DNA of 64,000 nucleotides from JACCSI01 sp963815285. Its GTDB lineage: Bacteria > Acidobacteriota > Vicinamibacteria > Vicinamibacterales > UBA2999. A program made the translations under genes and the position numbers. Where the stretch lies: the NCBI GenBank assembly GCA_963815285.1, contig CAWFGB010000011.1, positions 124,001 to 188,000 of the forward strand. Reading direction: 5' to 3'. Below, piece after piece: positions 47,289-56,224 of the stretch (position 1 is the stretch's first letter; every line of letters begins with the position of its first letter). The notes under the pieces are model-generated. The model ran no database searches, was not told the origin of the DNA, and saw nothing but the letters and a program-made list of their open reading frames with translations.

Positions 47289-49088
47289 TTGTGTGAAGTA
47301 TCCTCATCGGGGTTGGGCGACTTACGTGCGATCTTCGGCTGGATTGACCGCCGCCTGCGGCTGCGCTGGGCGCTGCTCATCCCGGTCGTGTCGATCGCGG
47401 CCGTGCTCGAAGCCATTGGCGCCATCGCCGTCTTCGGGTTGCTGCGCCTGGTCGTCGAACCCGAACGCGTGCGGATCACGCCTGTCGTGGCGGATCTGTC
47501 GTTGCCCTGGCCGGCCGACCCGCCCGCGATCATCGCCGTCCTGATTGCGCTCGTGGCGCTCTTCTATGTCCTGCGCGCCGTATTTCTGATCTGGGCGGAA
47601 TGGTTCAAGGAATCAACGGTGGCGCGCTCGGGTGCCAAAGCTGCAGAACGGCTCTTCGCGCGCTATCTGGCGGCCGACTACCTGTTCCACCTGAAGCGAC
47701 GGTCTGCCTCGCCCATCCAGGAGGTCTCGCGCTCCACCACCGTCGCCTATCAACTCATGGCGGCGTCCGTGCTCAACATCATTGCGGAACTCGCCACGAT
47801 GAGCGCCCTCGTAGTCGTGCTGGCCGTCACGGCGCCGGCCCCCACATTAATTGCCGTCGGCCTCGTGCTCGCCGTCGTCACCATTCCCATCCTGACGACC
47901 CGCCGTGCCTGGCATCGATGGGGCGAACGCATGAAGCGGCTCGAAGAGCAGCAGCTCCACATCCTGCACCAGAGCCTTGGCGCGGTGAAGGAAGTGAAGA
48001 TCGCTGGACGCGAAGCCTATTTCGAAGGGCGGCTGCGCGCGGTGCGCCGTAATCTGGCGGCGGTGGAGGGCGGACGGGCGGCGCTCGGCACGGCTCAACG
48101 ACTTGGCGTCGAAACCGCGCTCATCGTCGGCATGCTGGCGGTGCTGTGGCTCGTGACCAGGGGCGGAGCCTCTGGGGCGGACACCGTTTCGTTGATGGGC
48201 CTCTTTGCCTACGCCGGCTTTCGGGTGGTGCCTTCGGCGAATCGCATCATGCTCAACGCCGGGCATTGGCGCACCGGCCGCGCCTTTGCGAAGGACGCCA
48301 TCGCGGACTTCAACGCGCTCGATCGGATCGTGCTGCGGCCGCACGGCCCGGAACCCGTCGTCCTATTCCACGAAACGCTGGTGTGCGAAGACGTCACCTT
48401 CGCGTACGACGCCGATCTGACACCTGCGGTCAGCAACGTGCACCTGCGCCTTCGTGCCGGCGAATCGCTCGGCATCGTCGGCGCCACGGGATCGGGGAAG
48501 AGCACTCTGGTGGCGCTCCTGCTTGGCCTGCTTCAGCCGACGAGCGGCCGAATCCTGATCGATGGGGTGCCGCTCGCGGGTCTCGAACGCGGATGGCAGC
48601 GGCTGATCGGCTACGTTCCTCAGGATACTTACCTGCTCGATGACACGCTCCGTCGCAACGTCGCGTTCGGCGTGCCCGACCCGCTCATCGACGAACAGCG
48701 TGTGGCCCGCGCTTGCACGTTGGCGCAACTGGATGATTTGCTACGTCAACTCCCGCAGGGCATAGATACGCCTCTCGGCGAAGATGGCACGCGCCTCTCG
48801 GGCGGACAGCGCCAGCGCGTGGCTATCGCTCGCGCGTTGTACTCAGACCCTGCGGTGCTCGTCTTCGACGAGGCCACGGCAGCGCTCGACAATCAGACCG
48901 AACGTGAAGTCACCAAGGCCATCGCATCGCTGCATGGCACGCGCACGTTGATTGTCATCGCGCACCGCCTGACGACCGTTGAGGCCTGTGATCGGCTCGT
49001 TTTCCTGCAGGACGGGCGCATTGCCGCGTCGGGCGCCTACGACGAGTTACTGCGCAATGCGGCGTTTCGGGCAATGGCGGCGCGTTGA
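47289..49088 (+). CDS. ABC exporter, fused permease-ATPase, PglK-like
   Basis: 599 residues. Six membrane helices occupy the first ~330 residues (LLIPVVSIAAVLEAIGAIAV and ALFYVLRAVFLIW) and an ABC ATPase the rest, with Walker A GATGSGKSTLVALL, signature RLSGGQRQRVAIARAL, Walker B LVFDEATAALDNQTE and the H-loop IAHRLTT. The end of the membrane domain has FRVVPSANRIM (311-321). This matches the segment before the ATPase of Campylobacter PglK and related flippases for lipid-linked oligosaccharides or O-antigen repeats. The predicted job is ATP-driven export or flipping of a polyprenyl-linked glycan. Start is GTG 47289 or TTG 47313. The glycan-assembly genes begin about 1.4 kb downstream. The 185 bases after it contain no gene I can see. 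Confidence 0.85.
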   Translation: MCEVSSSGLGDLRAIFGWIDRRLRLRWALLIPVVSIAAVLEAIGAIAVFGLLRLVVEPERVRITPVVADLSLPWPADPPAIIAVLIALVALFYVLRAVFLIWAEWFKESTVARSGAKAAERLFARYLAADYLFHLKRRSASPIQEVSRSTTVAYQLMAASVLNIIAELATMSALVVVLAVTAPAPTLIAVGLVLAVVTIPILTTRRAWHRWGERMKRLEEQQLHILHQSLGAVKEVKIAGREAYFEGRLRAVRRNLAAVEGGRAALGTAQRLGVETALIVGMLAVLWLVTRGGASGADTVSLMGLFAYAGFRVVPSANRIMLNAGHWRTGRAFAKDAIADFNALDRIVLRPHGPEPVVLFHETLVCEDVTFAYDADLTPAVSNVHLRLRAGESLGIVGATGSGKSTLVALLLGLLQPTSGRILIDGVPLAGLERGWQRLIGYVPQDTYLLDDTLRRNVAFGVPDPLIDEQRVARACTLAQLDDLLRQLPQGIDTPLGEDGTRLSGGQRQRVAIARALYSDPAVLVFDEATAALDNQTEREVTKAIASLHGTRTLIVIAHRLTTVEACDRLVFLQDGRIAASGAYDELLRNAAFRAMAAR

Positions 49089-49273
49089 TTCTGGCGCGGT
49101 TCGGCCGCGCGTCTACTGTTGGCGCTTGAATCGGTAAGTCAAACCGTGGCGATCCTCCAGACGATAAGGAATCGCATCGCCCGTCAGATCACCGCTATCA
49201 CGTCCGAAACCACCATGAAGCGCATTCTGCTGCGGCTCCCAAGCATCTGGCTTGATCGAGCCGACCGAGGGCC

Positions 49274-50338
49274 TCAGCGTCCCGCGTATGGCCCAACCTC
49301 CGGTTTGCCCTGGGTATGTGCCAGCGGACCCAGTTCGGCGGCAACCCCTCTCGCAATCGCCGCCGCCTCACTGCCGGCCTGGAAGCACGTGAAATCCGGC
49401 CGGTCGCGCCACGCGAACGGGCCGCACAATCGGACGTCGGCCTTGATGGCCGCGTCGTGGACGATGTTGATGGCGCGCTCGTAATCGGGCTGGCCCTGTC
49501 GATAGCCGGTGAAGTTGGCGAGGTCGCCGCTTGCGGCGAAGAGCGCCGAGACGCCGCGGACGCGTGCGATGGCCTCCGCGTTCTTCAAGCCCTCGAGGGT
49601 CTCGATCATCAAGATGAGCACGATGTTGTCGTTGGCGGTCGCGCGGTAGCCGCCCGGCACGCTACCCCACATCGCCGGATCGAACGCCTGGCCTCCGCCG
49701 TTGCTGCGCCGGCCGAGCGGTGGGAAGTAGGTCCACTGGACCACTTCGCGCGCCTCCTGCTCGGTGTCCACGGTCGGCACCACGAGCACGAGGGCACCGG
49801 CATCGAGCGCGTGCTGAATCTCGCGCTCATCGGTGTAAGCGACGCGCACGCCCGGTACCGCCTGGGCGTGGGCGCACGTGCGCCACATCCGCGCCGCCGC
49901 CTGCCAGTCGCGCTGGCCGTGCTGCATCTCGGTCCAGATGAAGTCGTAGCCGGCGTTGGCCATGGCACAGTAGATCTCGGGATCCGTCGCAGCGAAGAGT
50001 GTCCCGCCCGTTACCTTGCCGCCCTGCTGCAGCTTCAGCCTGACCGGGTTCCAGATCTTCGAGCCGTCCGGCGGAGTGAATGCAGGGCCAAATCTCCACG
50101 TCGCCGGATCGAACGGGCCCTGGTTGATCGCGCCGGGAGGCGCCGCCTCGATCGCACGGCTGTCCGTGCCTGCGGGCGCGGCGATCGGAAACTTCCCAGC
50201 TGCAGGCGGCGGGTTGTTGACATAAGGATCGGCGCTTGGTGTCGGCGCCTGCGGGCGCGGCGGATCCTGCGCTTCGAGCACGAACGCGCCCAACGCGATG
50301 GCGCCAGTGACGGTCAACGCAATGAGCCCCTGCCTCAT
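49274..50338 (-). CDS. Exported HpcH/HpaI aldolase-like protein
   Basis: 354 residues with Shine-Dalgarno AAGGGGG before ATG. An N-terminal signal (LIALTVTGAIALGAFVLEA) and a Pro-rich linker lead to an HpcH/HpaI aldolase/citrate-lyase-type barrel: GGTLFAATDPEIYCAMANAG, YDFIWTEMQHGQRDW, VRVAYTDEREIQHALDAGA, LVVPTVDTEQEAREVVQW and the metal-site region ILMIETLEGLKNAEAI. Cytoplasmic relatives cleave 2-keto-4-hydroxy acids, with a divalent metal bound by the Glu and Asp residues. Export of such an aldolase is unusual but recurs in Acidobacteria. The 183-base gap upstream shows nothing. Confidence 0.85.
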   Translation of the reverse strand: MRQGLIALTVTGAIALGAFVLEAQDPPRPQAPTPSADPYVNNPPPAAGKFPIAAPAGTDSRAIEAAPPGAINQGPFDPATWRFGPAFTPPDGSKIWNPVRLKLQQGGKVTGGTLFAATDPEIYCAMANAGYDFIWTEMQHGQRDWQAAARMWRTCAHAQAVPGVRVAYTDEREIQHALDAGALVLVVPTVDTEQEAREVVQWTYFPPLGRRSNGGGQAFDPAMWGSVPGGYRATANDNIVLILMIETLEGLKNAEAIARVRGVSALFAASGDLANFTGYRQGQPDYERAINIVHDAAIKADVRLCGPFAWRDRPDFTCFQAGSEAAAIARGVAAELGPLAHTQGKPEVGPYAGR

Positions 50339-50521
50339 GACGACCCCCTTTGGGCCGGGATGCTAGCACGCAAGAGCCGTCGGCGCAGGCGCTCGGGCGG
50401 CGTCGACCCATGCGCCACATCGCGAGCTAGGAGCTTTGCACAAAACTCCGCTCCTGGACATCCTCGCGCCATTGTAGGCGTAAGAAGTGCCGTCGCTCGG
50501 CCCTGCCCGGGCCTCACCGCG

Positions 50522-51685
50522 TCACCCGCGAAAGCTGGTGACGATGTCGCGCACCGCGGTGGTGAACCGCTCCGTGCTGAAGCGCTCGCCCTGCATCACG
50601 AGGTGTTCGCGCAGCCGCTCCTCTTCGCGCCGGTCGTTGATGATCCAGGAGATGGCGTCCACCGCCTCGTCGTCAGTCGCGAAGCGCAGCTGGGGAGCAT
50701 CTCCGACAATCTCGACCTGGCCACCTCCATCAGGGACCCAGACGATCATCCCGGCGCGCACCATTTCGGCGGGTGCCATCCCGAAGTGCTCCTCCCGCAT
50801 GCCGTGGATGCCGTAGCGTGTGTTCGTGAGCACGCGCTGCACCTCATCGCGAGGCAGGTCGCGCCGGAACGCAATCCAGTTGCCGCCAGGATCAAGCGAC
50901 GCCCCAAGCGCCACGAGGCTGTCGTAGTAGCCCTGCGCCTTGGCGTCCCATGTGCCGATCACCGTAAGCGTGAGGTCCGGGACATGTGCGCGCACGCGGG
51001 CGAGAATCCGCATCACACGCTCGTATTCCTTCTCCGGTGAGATGCGGCCCATCGCCACGAACCCGCGCTGCCGTTCGTGCCACGGCGGCTGAGGTGTCGC
51101 GGCGAGCACGGGCGGATATAGAGTGGCCGCGTCGATGCCGAGAAAGCTGCGGATGCGTGCAGCGGTCCAGTGCGAATTGGCGAGCGTGAGGTTGGCTTTC
51201 ATGCGCTCGAGCGAGAAACCCGCCAGACGATCGGCGGCTGCGTAATAGGTGTTGAGGAGAGGTCCGGCCCGATGGTACCAGCGGAGATCGACCTCGGGCC
51301 GTGGGCGAAGATAGGCCGGGTAGTGAACGTACTGAATCCCGCGCCGTCCGTAGTCGGTTTCGTTGTGCACGCCGATGATGACCTCGAAGTCAGCGATCAC
51401 CCGCCGCGTGTAGCGCATCAACAGGCTCGAACGCAGCAACGCGGCCGGCACCGGCAGCGAATCGGGGATGCGGCGCCACGAAGCGGGAACGACGTGCGTG
51501 GCGAAGTCTCCACTCCGCAGCGTCGTGCCGAAGAACCGGTTGATGGGTGCGACATCGACCGGCCACCACGACAGGACGGTCACGTCGTGGTCGCCCGATA
51601 GGGCCTGGAGCATCCAGGCGGCGACGCCGTTGCCGCCGCCGGGGGGCTGCATCGACGGCTGAACGAGCAGGACGCGCCGGCGCAT
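50522..51685 (-). CDS. GT4 glycosyltransferase resembling Alg11
   Basis: 387 residues, GT-B fold. The features follow the eukaryotic Alg11 alpha-1,2-mannosyltransferase more than general GT4 enzymes. The N-terminal glycine loop is QPPGGGNGVAAWML (16-20), then GIQYVHYPAYLRP (YVHYP 119-123), LANSHWTAARIRSFLGI (170-174), TLYPPV (190-192) and the donor-binding GRISPEKEYERVMRIL. The EX7E pair, with context GIHGMREEHFGMAPAEMVRAG (Glu299, Glu307), is followed by DGGGQVEIVG. The likely reaction is addition of a sugar, possibly mannose, to a polyprenyl-diphosphate glycan on the cytoplasmic face. The start ATG shares one base with the stop of the GPT-like gene (TGATG), indicating translational coupling. 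Donor specificity cannot be read from sequence. Confidence 0.82.
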   Translation of the reverse strand: MRRRVLLVQPSMQPPGGGNGVAAWMLQALSGDHDVTVLSWWPVDVAPINRFFGTTLRSGDFATHVVPASWRRIPDSLPVPAALLRSSLLMRYTRRVIADFEVIIGVHNETDYGRRGIQYVHYPAYLRPRPEVDLRWYHRAGPLLNTYYAAADRLAGFSLERMKANLTLANSHWTAARIRSFLGIDAATLYPPVLAATPQPPWHERQRGFVAMGRISPEKEYERVMRILARVRAHVPDLTLTVIGTWDAKAQGYYDSLVALGASLDPGGNWIAFRRDLPRDEVQRVLTNTRYGIHGMREEHFGMAPAEMVRAGMIVWVPDGGGQVEIVGDAPQLRFATDDEAVDAISWIINDRREEERLREHLVMQGERFSTERFTTAVRDIVTSFRG

Positions 51686-52674
51686 CAGTCGTACCGCGCA
51701 GTCGCCAGCGCCACTGCGGCCAGTACGATCGTCAGCAGGTAGAGAATGAGCACAATCTGACGTGGCGACCAGCCGATCGCCATCAGACGGTGGTGTATAT
51801 GCTCGCGGTCCGGTTCCACGATCTGCCGCAGCACACCCATCACCGTGGCGCGGCCCACCGCGGGACGTCGGCCGATGCGGCGGAGCAGGGTGCTTGCGGC
51901 ATCGGCGATCGGCAGGGCGAAGATCAGGAGCGGCACGCCCGCTGCAAGCGCCGTCGCGCCTTTCTGCCAGCCGGTGATCGCCGTAGTTGCAAGCACGAAT
52001 CCGAACACCAGGCTGCCCCCATCCCCGAGGAAGATGGAGGCGGGGCTGAAGTTGAAGACGAGAAAGCCGATCGCCGCCCCGACCAGCGCGGTAACCAGCA
52101 TGGCGTCGGCGTTGTGTCCCCGGCCGACCAGAATGGCCGCGCAGGTTCCGCCGGCGATGATGGCGATACCGGCCGCCAGGCCGTCAATACCGTCAATGAG
52201 GTTGAACGCGTTGGTCAGACCGATGATCCAGCCCAGCGTGATCGGATAGGACAGAATGCCGAGTTGCCAGGTAGAACCGCCAATCGTCAACCGTTCGATG
52301 AGCAAGCCCGAGGCCATGACAATGCCTGCGGCCACGGTTTGCACGGCTAGTTTGGGCCACACCGGCAGGGTGGCGAAATCGTCGACCAAGCCGACGACGA
52401 ATACCAGGGCGGCCCCGAGCGCGACCGGCATGAGGGGCCGAAAGTCCGGGGGTTGGATCCCAACTATAGGCAGCGCTCGAACGACTAACAGGAGGGCAGC
52501 AATGGCCGAGGCGACGATGGCCAGTCCCCCGACGCGCGGAACAGCCGTGGAATGAACCTTCCGTCCACCGGGCGCGTCTACAAGCCCGAGCGCGGTGGAC
52601 GCAGACGTCACCAGGGGCGTAAACAGCAGGCCGAGTGTCGTGCCGGCCAAGAGCAAGGCTAGATAAACCGTCAT
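51685..52674 (-). CDS. WecA/GPT-type polyprenyl-phosphate HexNAc-1-phosphate transferase
   Basis: 329 residues from ATG 52674. About ten or eleven membrane helices. All hallmark loops are present: LVDAPGGRKVHSTAVPRVGG, the Asp-Asp pair VGLVDDFATLP (98-99), NAFNLIDGIDGLAAG (161, 164), FSPASIFLGDGGS and REHIHHRLMAIGWS (292-296). It transfers a sugar-1-phosphate, most often GlcNAc-1-P, from UDP-sugar to undecaprenyl phosphate, the first step of lipid-linked glycan synthesis. It is more like WecA/TagO than MraY. It is the first gene of a two-gene minus unit with the Alg11-like enzyme and is divergent from the Alg1-like gene, sharing the start site CATG. Confidence 0.92.
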   Translation of the reverse strand: MTVYLALLLAGTTLGLLFTPLVTSASTALGLVDAPGGRKVHSTAVPRVGGLAIVASAIAALLLVVRALPIVGIQPPDFRPLMPVALGAALVFVVGLVDDFATLPVWPKLAVQTVAAGIVMASGLLIERLTIGGSTWQLGILSYPITLGWIIGLTNAFNLIDGIDGLAAGIAIIAGGTCAAILVGRGHNADAMLVTALVGAAIGFLVFNFSPASIFLGDGGSLVFGFVLATTAITGWQKGATALAAGVPLLIFALPIADAASTLLRRIGRRPAVGRATVMGVLRQIVEPDREHIHHRLMAIGWSPRQIVLILYLLTIVLAAVALATARYD

Positions 52675-52675
52675 G
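52672..52675. other. Overlapping divergent start codons (CATG)
   Basis: The GPT-like gene starts with ATG read leftward from 52674 and the Alg1-like gene with ATG read rightward from 52673, so both use the palindrome CATG. Neither has a clear Shine-Dalgarno next to it. If these starts are right, each promoter must lie within the other gene. Confidence 0.6.
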
Positions 52676-53917
52676 CGAACCGCAGTCGTTGTCCTCGGGG
52701 ATCTGGGGCGAAGTCCGCGAATGCAGTACCACGCGCTTGCGCTCGCCGTCAATGAAGGCGAGGTCGATCTGGTCGGGCTCGAGGGCGCCCCCCTGCAAGC
52801 CGCGCTCACCGCAGAACCCCGGATACACTCTCACCGGCTTTCAGACCGGCTGTTCCGTTCGCGGGCCTCACGCGGCCGCGCCCGCTTCGTCCTGATGTCC
52901 GCGGCACGCGTGTCGATGCAGGCCTCCGCACTGCTGTCGATGCTGCTGCGCCTGCCGAAGCCCGACGTTATTCTCGTGCAGAATCCGCCGTCGCTGCCAA
53001 CCTTGCCTGCCGCGTGGATGGCGGCACGGATCCGCGGCGCTCGGCTGGTCATCGACTGGCACAACCTTTCGCACACCATGCTCGCGGTGCGATTGGGAGA
53101 GGAGCATCGCGCCGTGCGCGCCCTCAAACGCAGCGAGCGCCGCTGGGCGAGGCGTGCCGATGCGCACATCGCAGTTTCGAGGTCACTGGCCGACTGGCTG
53201 CAGAAAGAGTGGCAGATCACGGCGACGGTGCTGTACGACCGCCCGCCAGCGATCTTCACCAGGACGCCGCTCGAAGCCGCCAATGATCTGTGGCAACGCC
53301 TGACACGCGAGTTGAACCTCGGCTCGCGTCGCATTCCCATCGTCGTTGCGCCGACGAGCTGGACCTTGGACGAAGACTTCGACTTGCTGCTTGAGGCGCT
53401 GGAGCGCGCCGAGCGCACGCTCACCAGCCAGTTGGGCCGCGCCGACGGATCCGCACCCGACCTCGCGGTGTTGCTGACCGGCCGCGGCGACATGCGAGCT
53501 GACTTCGAGCGGCGGGTGGCGCGGCGAGACTTCAAACGCCTGGCCGTACGCACCGTGTGGCTCGAGCCCGCCGACTACCCGACGCTCATCGGAATGGCGG
53601 ATGCCGGGTTGTGCCTGCACCAGTCGTCGTCCGGGCTGGATCTGCCGATGAAGCTGGCCGATTTCCGTGGCGCCGCGGTACCGGTGTGCGCCTTCGACTA
53701 CAGTCCGGTGCTGAGCGAGGTGCTGACGCCCGGTCGAGAGGGCATCACATTCCACGAACCCGGCCAGCTGGCGTCGGTGCTGCTCGCGCTCGCCAAAGCC
53801 GATCTCTCCACGGCGCCCGCATTTGCGGCGGCCCGCACGTGGCTGGCCGGCAATCCAGTCGAGCGCTGGGAAGCCCAGTGGCCGCGCGCCGCGTCAGCCT
53901 TCATGCCGCGCGCGTGA
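52673..53917 (+). CDS. Alg1-like glycosyltransferase (GT33-like, chitobiosyl-PP-lipid mannosyltransferase type)
   Basis: 414 residues whose sequence follows the eukaryotic Alg1 beta-mannosyltransferase almost motif by motif. The N-terminus is VVVLGDLGRSPRMQYHALAL, followed by LVQNPPSLPTLPAAW (104-107) and RLVIDWHNLSHTMLAVRLG (WHN 129-131). Next come TVLYDRPPAIF (188-192), VAPTSWTLDEDFDLLLEAL (228-230), VWLEPADYPTLIGMADAG and LHQSSSGLDLPMKLADF (318-327). In yeast, Alg1 adds the first mannose to GlcNAc2-PP-dolichol. Here the lipid and donor are unknown. It is divergent from a GPT-type gene, exactly the enzyme that would supply its substrate. A decayed copy of its C-terminal region lies at 56661-56786. 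Confidence 0.85.
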   Translation: MRTAVVVLGDLGRSPRMQYHALALAVNEGEVDLVGLEGAPLQAALTAEPRIHSHRLSDRLFRSRASRGRARFVLMSAARVSMQASALLSMLLRLPKPDVILVQNPPSLPTLPAAWMAARIRGARLVIDWHNLSHTMLAVRLGEEHRAVRALKRSERRWARRADAHIAVSRSLADWLQKEWQITATVLYDRPPAIFTRTPLEAANDLWQRLTRELNLGSRRIPIVVAPTSWTLDEDFDLLLEALERAERTLTSQLGRADGSAPDLAVLLTGRGDMRADFERRVARRDFKRLAVRTVWLEPADYPTLIGMADAGLCLHQSSSGLDLPMKLADFRGAAVPVCAFDYSPVLSEVLTPGREGITFHEPGQLASVLLALAKADLSTAPAFAAARTWLAGNPVERWEAQWPRAASAFMPRA

Positions 53918-54453
53918 CGGGTCGGTGCGCACCGAGTCGGAGCGAGCGTGCTTGTGATCGAGCTTGCCAGCCGCGAAAATCGACGAGGGAGCGGTATGAC
54001 GTCTAAACCGGTGATGCTGGCATGGCATCCAGGTCGCGCAGGAGCTTGCCTCTGCCCCGATGTTTTCGTCGAGCGCGCCAGGATGCCGTCGGCGCGCTTT
54101 CAGCTGGCGGAGGGAAGTGGTCTGATAACGGTAATTGCGTTGACCCCCGCCGTTCCTCTCGAATATCGTCTGCTGCGCGAGGGCGCATCGTGACGCTGCT
54201 CGGTGTGCGCGTAAGCCCGGCCAGCATCGGAGCTCGCGGCACGGCGCTTCCAGCGTAATGAAGTGGTCGTGCCCGCCATGTTTGTCTCGAGGAGAGACGT
54301 ACGTTCCGGTCGCAACGTCTTGTACTAACTGGCCTCTTGCGGTGCAGGCTGCCCAAAGGTGTTGCGGCTCGGATTCTCGTGAACCGACGTTTCACAATGG
54401 CGGCCCGCAGCGCCCCGATTGACCGGCTCACCCAGCCATGGAGGTCCCGCGCC

Positions 54454-56190
54454 ATGAGAAGTCATCTTCGGCGATCGCCCATTCCCACGATCCTGCTCGC
54501 AGTCGTCATCGGCGTCTCCGCCGCCGCGGCGCCAAACGGCCCCAGGGGCAACCCGACAGGCACCCGCGTTGCGGGCATTGACATTGACGCGACCACAATC
54601 CCAGAGCTCCAGAAGTTGATGAACTCGCGTCGGTTGAAATCCGTGCAGCTGACCCAGTTCTACCTGCGGCGGATACGCCAGCTCAACCCGACCCTTAACG
54701 CCGTCATCACCGTCAGCCCGACTGCGCTCGCAGACGCCCGCGGGGCCGACGCGGCGCGCCGCGCCGGCGATGACCGGCCGCTCCTCGGCATCCCGATCAT
54801 CGTCAAGGACAACATCAACACGACCGGCATGGCCACGACCGCCGGTTCCTGGGCGCTCGCCGGCAGCACGCCGGACGACGCGTTCATCGTCCAGCAGCTG
54901 AGGGCCGCGGGTGCCCTGATTATCGGCAAGGCCAACCTGTCCGAGTGGGCGAATTTCCGGTCCTCACCGTCGTCGAGCGGCTGGAGCGGGATCGGCGGCC
55001 AGACGAACATGGCTTACGTCCTCGATCGCAATCCGTGCGGCTCGAGTTCGGGCTCCGGCGTCATCGCGTCCGCTGACCTCGCCGTGGCCGCCGTCGGCAC
55101 CGAGACCGATGGCTCGATCGTCTGCCCCTCGGGCGCGAACGCAAACGCCGGGATCAAGCCGACGCTCGGGCTCCTGAGCCGGGCGGGCGTCGTCCCGATC
55201 TCGGCCGACCAGGACACGGCCGGGCCGATGGCCCGCAACGTGACCGATGCCGCGGTGCTCTTAGGTGCGATGACCGGCGTGGATCCGGACGATCCGGCCA
55301 CGATTGAGCAGGCCGGCAACGCCTTCACCGACTACACTCCGTTCCTCGACGCCGGCGCGCTGCAGGGCGCCCGTATCGGCGTCTGGCGCGAGTTCAGCTT
55401 CGAGGTCGGCGGTGTACCGGTCAACGAGGACGTGTCCGCGATCATGGCCGACACGATCGCAGCGCTCGAGGCTGCCGGGGCGACCATCGTCGACCCGGCC
55501 AACATCCCGTTCGGCGACTGGGCGAACGCCGAGTTCCCGGCGCTGCTGTGCGAGTTCAAGACCGACATCGCCAAATACCTTGAGACGTACACCGGCCCCG
55601 GCTACCCCAAGACGCTCCAGGACCTGATCGACTTCAACAGCGACAATCCCGAGCTGGAATCAGGAGCGCCGGCGTCGAACTGGAACTCGCTCCTCTTCGA
55701 CTTTGCCCAGGCGACGGGCGGCCGCGACGCCGACTGCGCCGCTCTGCGCGCGATCGCGACCCCGGGCGCGCGGGCGGCGATCGACGACTTGATGGCGGCC
55801 CAAACCCTCGACGCGATCATCGCCCCGACGAACGCCCCGGCGTGGGTCACGGACGCCGTCAACGGCGATCTCGGTGGCGACTTCTCGACGTTCATCGGTT
55901 CGTCGGGTCCGGCGGCGGTCGCGGGCTACGTGAACGTGACGGTGCCAGCAGGCTTCATCGGGCCGCTGCCAATCGGCGTGTCGTTCATCGGCGGCCGCTG
56001 GAACGAGTCGAGGCTGATTGGCCTCGCGTACGCGTTCGAGCAGGCGACTCGGGTACGCGTCCCGCCGCAGTTCATCCCGACGATCGGGGGCGACGCGGCG
56101 GCCTCGCGCCAGCCCGGTTCGCAGGGGAAGGGGAAGGCGCAGAAGGCGGTCGTCCCAGGCCGCGGCATCTGGAGGATCCCGCCGTTCTGA
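54454..56190 (+). CDS. Secreted amidase signature family enzyme
   Basis: 578 residues from ATG 54454, chosen because GGAGGT lies eight bases before it and the signal peptide (PIPTILLAVVIGVSAAAA) follows. An upstream frame from 54337 has no such support. The amidase signature catalytic set is visible: GIPIIVKDNINTTGMA (Lys), NPCGSSSGSGVIAS (cis-Ser) and VGTETDGSIVCPSGANA (nucleophile Ser). The C-terminus is Lys/Gln-rich and ends GIWRIPPF. It would hydrolyse an amide outside the cytoplasm; the substrate is unknown. It is bracketed by gene-poor sequence (53918-54453 holds no recognisable gene) and by relics downstream, suggesting an inserted segment. Confidence 0.9.
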   Translation: MRSHLRRSPIPTILLAVVIGVSAAAAPNGPRGNPTGTRVAGIDIDATTIPELQKLMNSRRLKSVQLTQFYLRRIRQLNPTLNAVITVSPTALADARGADAARRAGDDRPLLGIPIIVKDNINTTGMATTAGSWALAGSTPDDAFIVQQLRAAGALIIGKANLSEWANFRSSPSSSGWSGIGGQTNMAYVLDRNPCGSSSGSGVIASADLAVAAVGTETDGSIVCPSGANANAGIKPTLGLLSRAGVVPISADQDTAGPMARNVTDAAVLLGAMTGVDPDDPATIEQAGNAFTDYTPFLDAGALQGARIGVWREFSFEVGGVPVNEDVSAIMADTIAALEAAGATIVDPANIPFGDWANAEFPALLCEFKTDIAKYLETYTGPGYPKTLQDLIDFNSDNPELESGAPASNWNSLLFDFAQATGGRDADCAALRAIATPGARAAIDDLMAAQTLDAIIAPTNAPAWVTDAVNGDLGGDFSTFIGSSGPAAVAGYVNVTVPAGFIGPLPIGVSFIGGRWNESRLIGLAYAFEQATRVRVPPQFIPTIGGDAAASRQPGSQGKGKAQKAVVPGRGIWRIPPF

Positions 56191-56224
56191 GCCTAGGGCG
56201 GACACGCTGCCCGGTGCAGGCCGG

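Noticed and set aside
49316..51040. 574-codon plus-strand open frame crossing two minus genes
   Set aside because: Spans the antisense of the aldolase-like and GT4 genes and the gap between them; Arg-rich without motifs.
53948..54193. 81-codon plus-strand frame after the Alg1-like gene
   Set aside because: No Shine-Dalgarno, no recognisable fold and in a gene-poor decayed area, so I did not call it.
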